Positions 61,676-64,000 of a stretch of DNA of 64,000 nucleotides are shown in pieces (position 1 is the first letter of the stretch; each line of letters begins with the position of its first letter). The position numbers and the translations under genes were made by a program. Source of the stretch: Branchiostoma belcheri (taxonomy: Eukaryota; Chordata; Leptocardii; Amphioxiformes; Branchiostomatidae); NCBI RefSeq assembly GCF_001625305.1, contig NW_017803058.1, positions 461,108 to 525,107 of the forward strand, read 5' to 3'. The notes under the pieces were generated by a model. It was given only the letters and a program-made list of their open reading frames with translations. It did not search any database and was not told the DNA's origin.

Positions 61676-61960
61676 TTTGACAAGAAGGTTATGTTTTTGT
61701 GGCCGTATTTGTGTGTCTGTGTGTCAACAGCATAAATCAAGAAGGCAATGATGAATCATAATCATATTTGGCATAAGGTAGGGTTTGGTAAGAGGAAGAA
61801 ACACTTAGATTTTGGGCTCCCTAGCGGCTTTCCTTGGTACTGCAGCAGCACTTCCGGTTTTGATATCTCGTGATCTGGACATTGAGATCTCACCAGTGTC
61901 ACTGACGATAGGTAGTGGATGCTCTCTGAAACGTCTGTTTCCTAAAATCATATCCAGTTG
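61676..61960. repeat. Two repeat pieces in the 3'UTR intron, one with hammerhead-like core
   Basis: 61676-61872 matches the element at 30391 (CTTGGTACTGCAGCAGCACT, TTCCGGTTTT). 61878-61960 matches the repeat at 53160: CTGACGA at 61902-61908, a worn stem II, and GAAA at 61928-61931. Confidence 0.55.
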
Positions 61961-62174
61961 CTTGAGTTCTTAGCGTACCTTATTACGACTTATAAAGCTA
62001 TAGTTGTACATGTATGTTTTACTGTGTCTTTTGTGAACTTCTGTACGGCTTGGTTGTATCAACTGACAGACTAATGATATGTTGCGAATATTCATGAAAC
62101 AAAGGGTGTTCCATTTTTATGATTACCAGCTTTTGAAACGTACTAACCAATGTGTTCTCTCTCCTCTGTTCCAG

Positions 62175-62700
62175 GTGCCGGCTGTGCTGTATGTCCACCT
62201 ACTGTTGCAGCTGGTTTGCAGCAAACTTTTCCAAAAACAGTGCGGAGGAGAGTCCAGAGGGAGCCACCACCATTCAATCAAGATATGCAAAAATCCTACC
62301 CTGGCACTTTCAGGCCATTCTTCAGGGACTGCACATGTGACACATCTTTGCTATCAGCCATCATCAAATTTCTGCAAACCACACACCTTTTTGAGAACAA
62401 TTTTCAACAAGATGTTGCACCTTACGTAGATGATTCTGATCTGATACACTTGTACCGAGAATTTTTTAAAGGAATATTAGACAAGAATTATCACTTGTAG
62501 TGGCTGTGGCAAGTCTTGTTTTATAAACAAGGATACCATTTGTAATATTAAAAGCAAACTTAGTCATAGTAAGATGCCTTTATATGTACCTGGTATGTGC
62601 AAGTGGAAGATACGATGTACAAGTTGCAAGAGCAGCCATCAGTTTTCTTGGTCGTGACAACTGAGCATCATGGGAAATAAAGATGGCAGCCATCTTTGTT
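62175..62700 (+). other. FRMD4: FRMD4 3' terminal exon (untranslated, or alternative coding end)
   Basis: A pyrimidine tract and TTCCAG at 62169-62174 mark the acceptor for the donor at 61636. AATAAA at 62676 gives an approximate end. The frame starting with the second codon position stays open for 108 codons to TAG at 62500, unusually long for this AT-rich sequence. Confidence 0.65.
62676..62681 (+). promoter_or_regulatory. Candidate poly(A) signal AATAAA
   Basis: Canonical hexamer about 500 bases into the 3' exon, followed by a T/G-rich stretch. AAGATGG-CAG-CCATCTT, a perfect 7-bp inverted repeat, overlaps its last bases (62680-62696). I saw no other AATAAA between here and the window end. 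Confidence 0.5.
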
Positions 62701-64000
62701 TTGACATTGTGATGACACCAAGGTCAACATGCTTATTACCACTGTTTTTAAGCTTGGAATACTACTATATCTCAGTGGTAGAATATTCCTGTGAAGTATT
62801 ATTATTACTGTGTAAATAGGTGCTTTTGGAGAAAGAGGAACAAGAAAAATGTTCCCTACCTCAGGACAGAAGACACTACTGTAAATACTTGTAAATGTCA
62901 TTTAGCAATAATGCAAGAAGTTTGTTTTTGTACGGGGCGTACTCAGTCAAATTTTGGCAAAGGTTAGAGATAGCAATGGCTTCTTTATAGTGTGATGTAC
63001 CAGCAGTGTTTGTTAGCAAAATGTACAGCATGAGCCATGAAGAGCACTCAAACAAAAGAAGGAAACTGTATTTAGATGGTAGGATGCTCTGGAGTTACAA
63101 TACATTTGTATTTTTACTCGCTGGAACTGAAACATTTCCTTCACTAAATTCACCATTTTGGGGGTGAATTAGCCAATTGAAGCAGCTCCTTTTGTATGAA
63201 ACTTTAAATGCCTTGAGGTAAAAAATTTTACCGGTACTACCTGCAATTATTCTCCTTTCTTACTCTCCGAACTGTCTTTTGAAAAAATGCTGTCTATGCA
63301 AAAGTCTGCTCTAAACACAACTGTAATGCTTGTCTGTGTAAAACTGTGCATTGTGTAGAGGCTGTCCAAGTGCCATGTTGTGTAGTGCCTGTTTGGGGGT
63401 GAGTGTGACTAAGCCACACTAGTTGAATGTGTGTTACAACATGTTCTTGTACTGTGAAACTAAGGTGAAACGATTCTTCGAAGTTGCAAGAGTTTGGAAA
63501 TACATTAAGGAAAAGCAGGGCACCTAGTGTGAAATGTAGAGGGAAAGAACTACATGTAACATCTACTAACATAATCCTTCCAGATCACATATATTCCTCA
63601 CCGTAAAAAAATCTAAACAGATCTCTAATGCAAGGTTCCCCAGTAAAATGCACTCCTGCATTTCTAAACTGCATAACTAGGGGGCGCTGCACTAGAGATC
63701 TCTCAAAGTTACTTCAAAGTGGCAAATATATGTAACCTGGTGGATAAATGTTGATAGAGGTTACCAAGGTTGTATGAAACATAGCAAGTAAGCAAAGCAA
63801 ATAAGTTATTGTCTATCTTCTAGAAGAGTATGTTCATGCACATTATCCTGTTCTATACAAGTCACTGGGAGTTACATGTTGTACTTCTGTTTTGGAGTGC
63901 ATGGACACCATTTGTAGAATGTGGTAAAGGTTTATCACATATGCAAGCAAATCTATCTATGTTCTTACCTGGTTATCAGAGGTCACCATACAAACAGCAA
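62701..64000. other. Downstream of FRMD4, no recognised gene
   Basis: AT-rich sequence. An antisense open stretch at 63294-63572 has no recognisable domain. It could be a longer 3' untranslated region if the AATAAA at 62676 is not used. Confidence 0.45.

Noticed and set aside
62079-62429. 116-codon frame overlapping the 3' exon in a different phase
   Set aside because: It begins inside the intron before the acceptor and has no link to the upstream exon frame.

Overview
The window looks like invertebrate chordate DNA, most probably amphioxus (Branchiostoma). It is AT-rich with GT-AG introns. About twenty kinds of short inverted-repeat elements are packed into the introns. The only long gene gives a protein very close to vertebrate FRMD4A/FRMD4B. 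The species is inferred from repeat style and gene divergence, not proven.

One gene explains the window: a plus-strand FRMD4-type gene (FERM scaffold of epithelial polarity). I could join 22 coding exons from 8483 to 61627 in one continuous frame; all introns are GT-AG. The product is 984 residues: a FERM domain (about 1-345), a cytohesin-binding CUPID-type coiled-coil region (about 400-545) and a long Ser/Pro-rich tail. A possible earlier start exon lies at 7568-7603. The 3' untranslated exon begins at 62175, with AATAAA at 62676. Two exons have lengths divisible by three and could be skipped without changing frame (46472-46576 and 60046-60117). The first puts 35 acidic residues into the third FERM lobe, where human FRMD4A, as I remember it, has none.

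Layout: 1-7500 upstream repeats; 7568-8548 first exons and a TATA/Inr pair; 8549-18071 a large intron with a 1.8 kb DNA transposon; 17223-18040 a 184-bp tandem array ending beside exon 2; 18167-30284 the largest intron, with a 5'-truncated LINE, an old MITE split by two rolling-circle (Helentron-like) insertions, a 20-base assembly gap and a 733-bp Harbinger-like element; 30285-49000 the FERM exons; 52138-61627 the CUPID and tail exons; 61628-64000 the 3' end and unassigned sequence.

Repeats were sorted by ends and target-site duplications: TWA-flanked (Harbinger-like), TA-flanked palindromic, TTAA-flanked, 8-bp (hAT-like), 6-bp and 9-bp families, three Helentron-like copies, one LINE and several hammerhead-ribozyme-like cores. 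Nested insertions give relative ages. Apart from FRMD4 I found no convincing protein gene, tRNA, rRNA or CRISPR array. The points most worth checking are the FERM-lobe cassette exon, a second open frame running from the last coding exon into the 3' exon, the Helentron-like set, and the hammerhead-like motifs.
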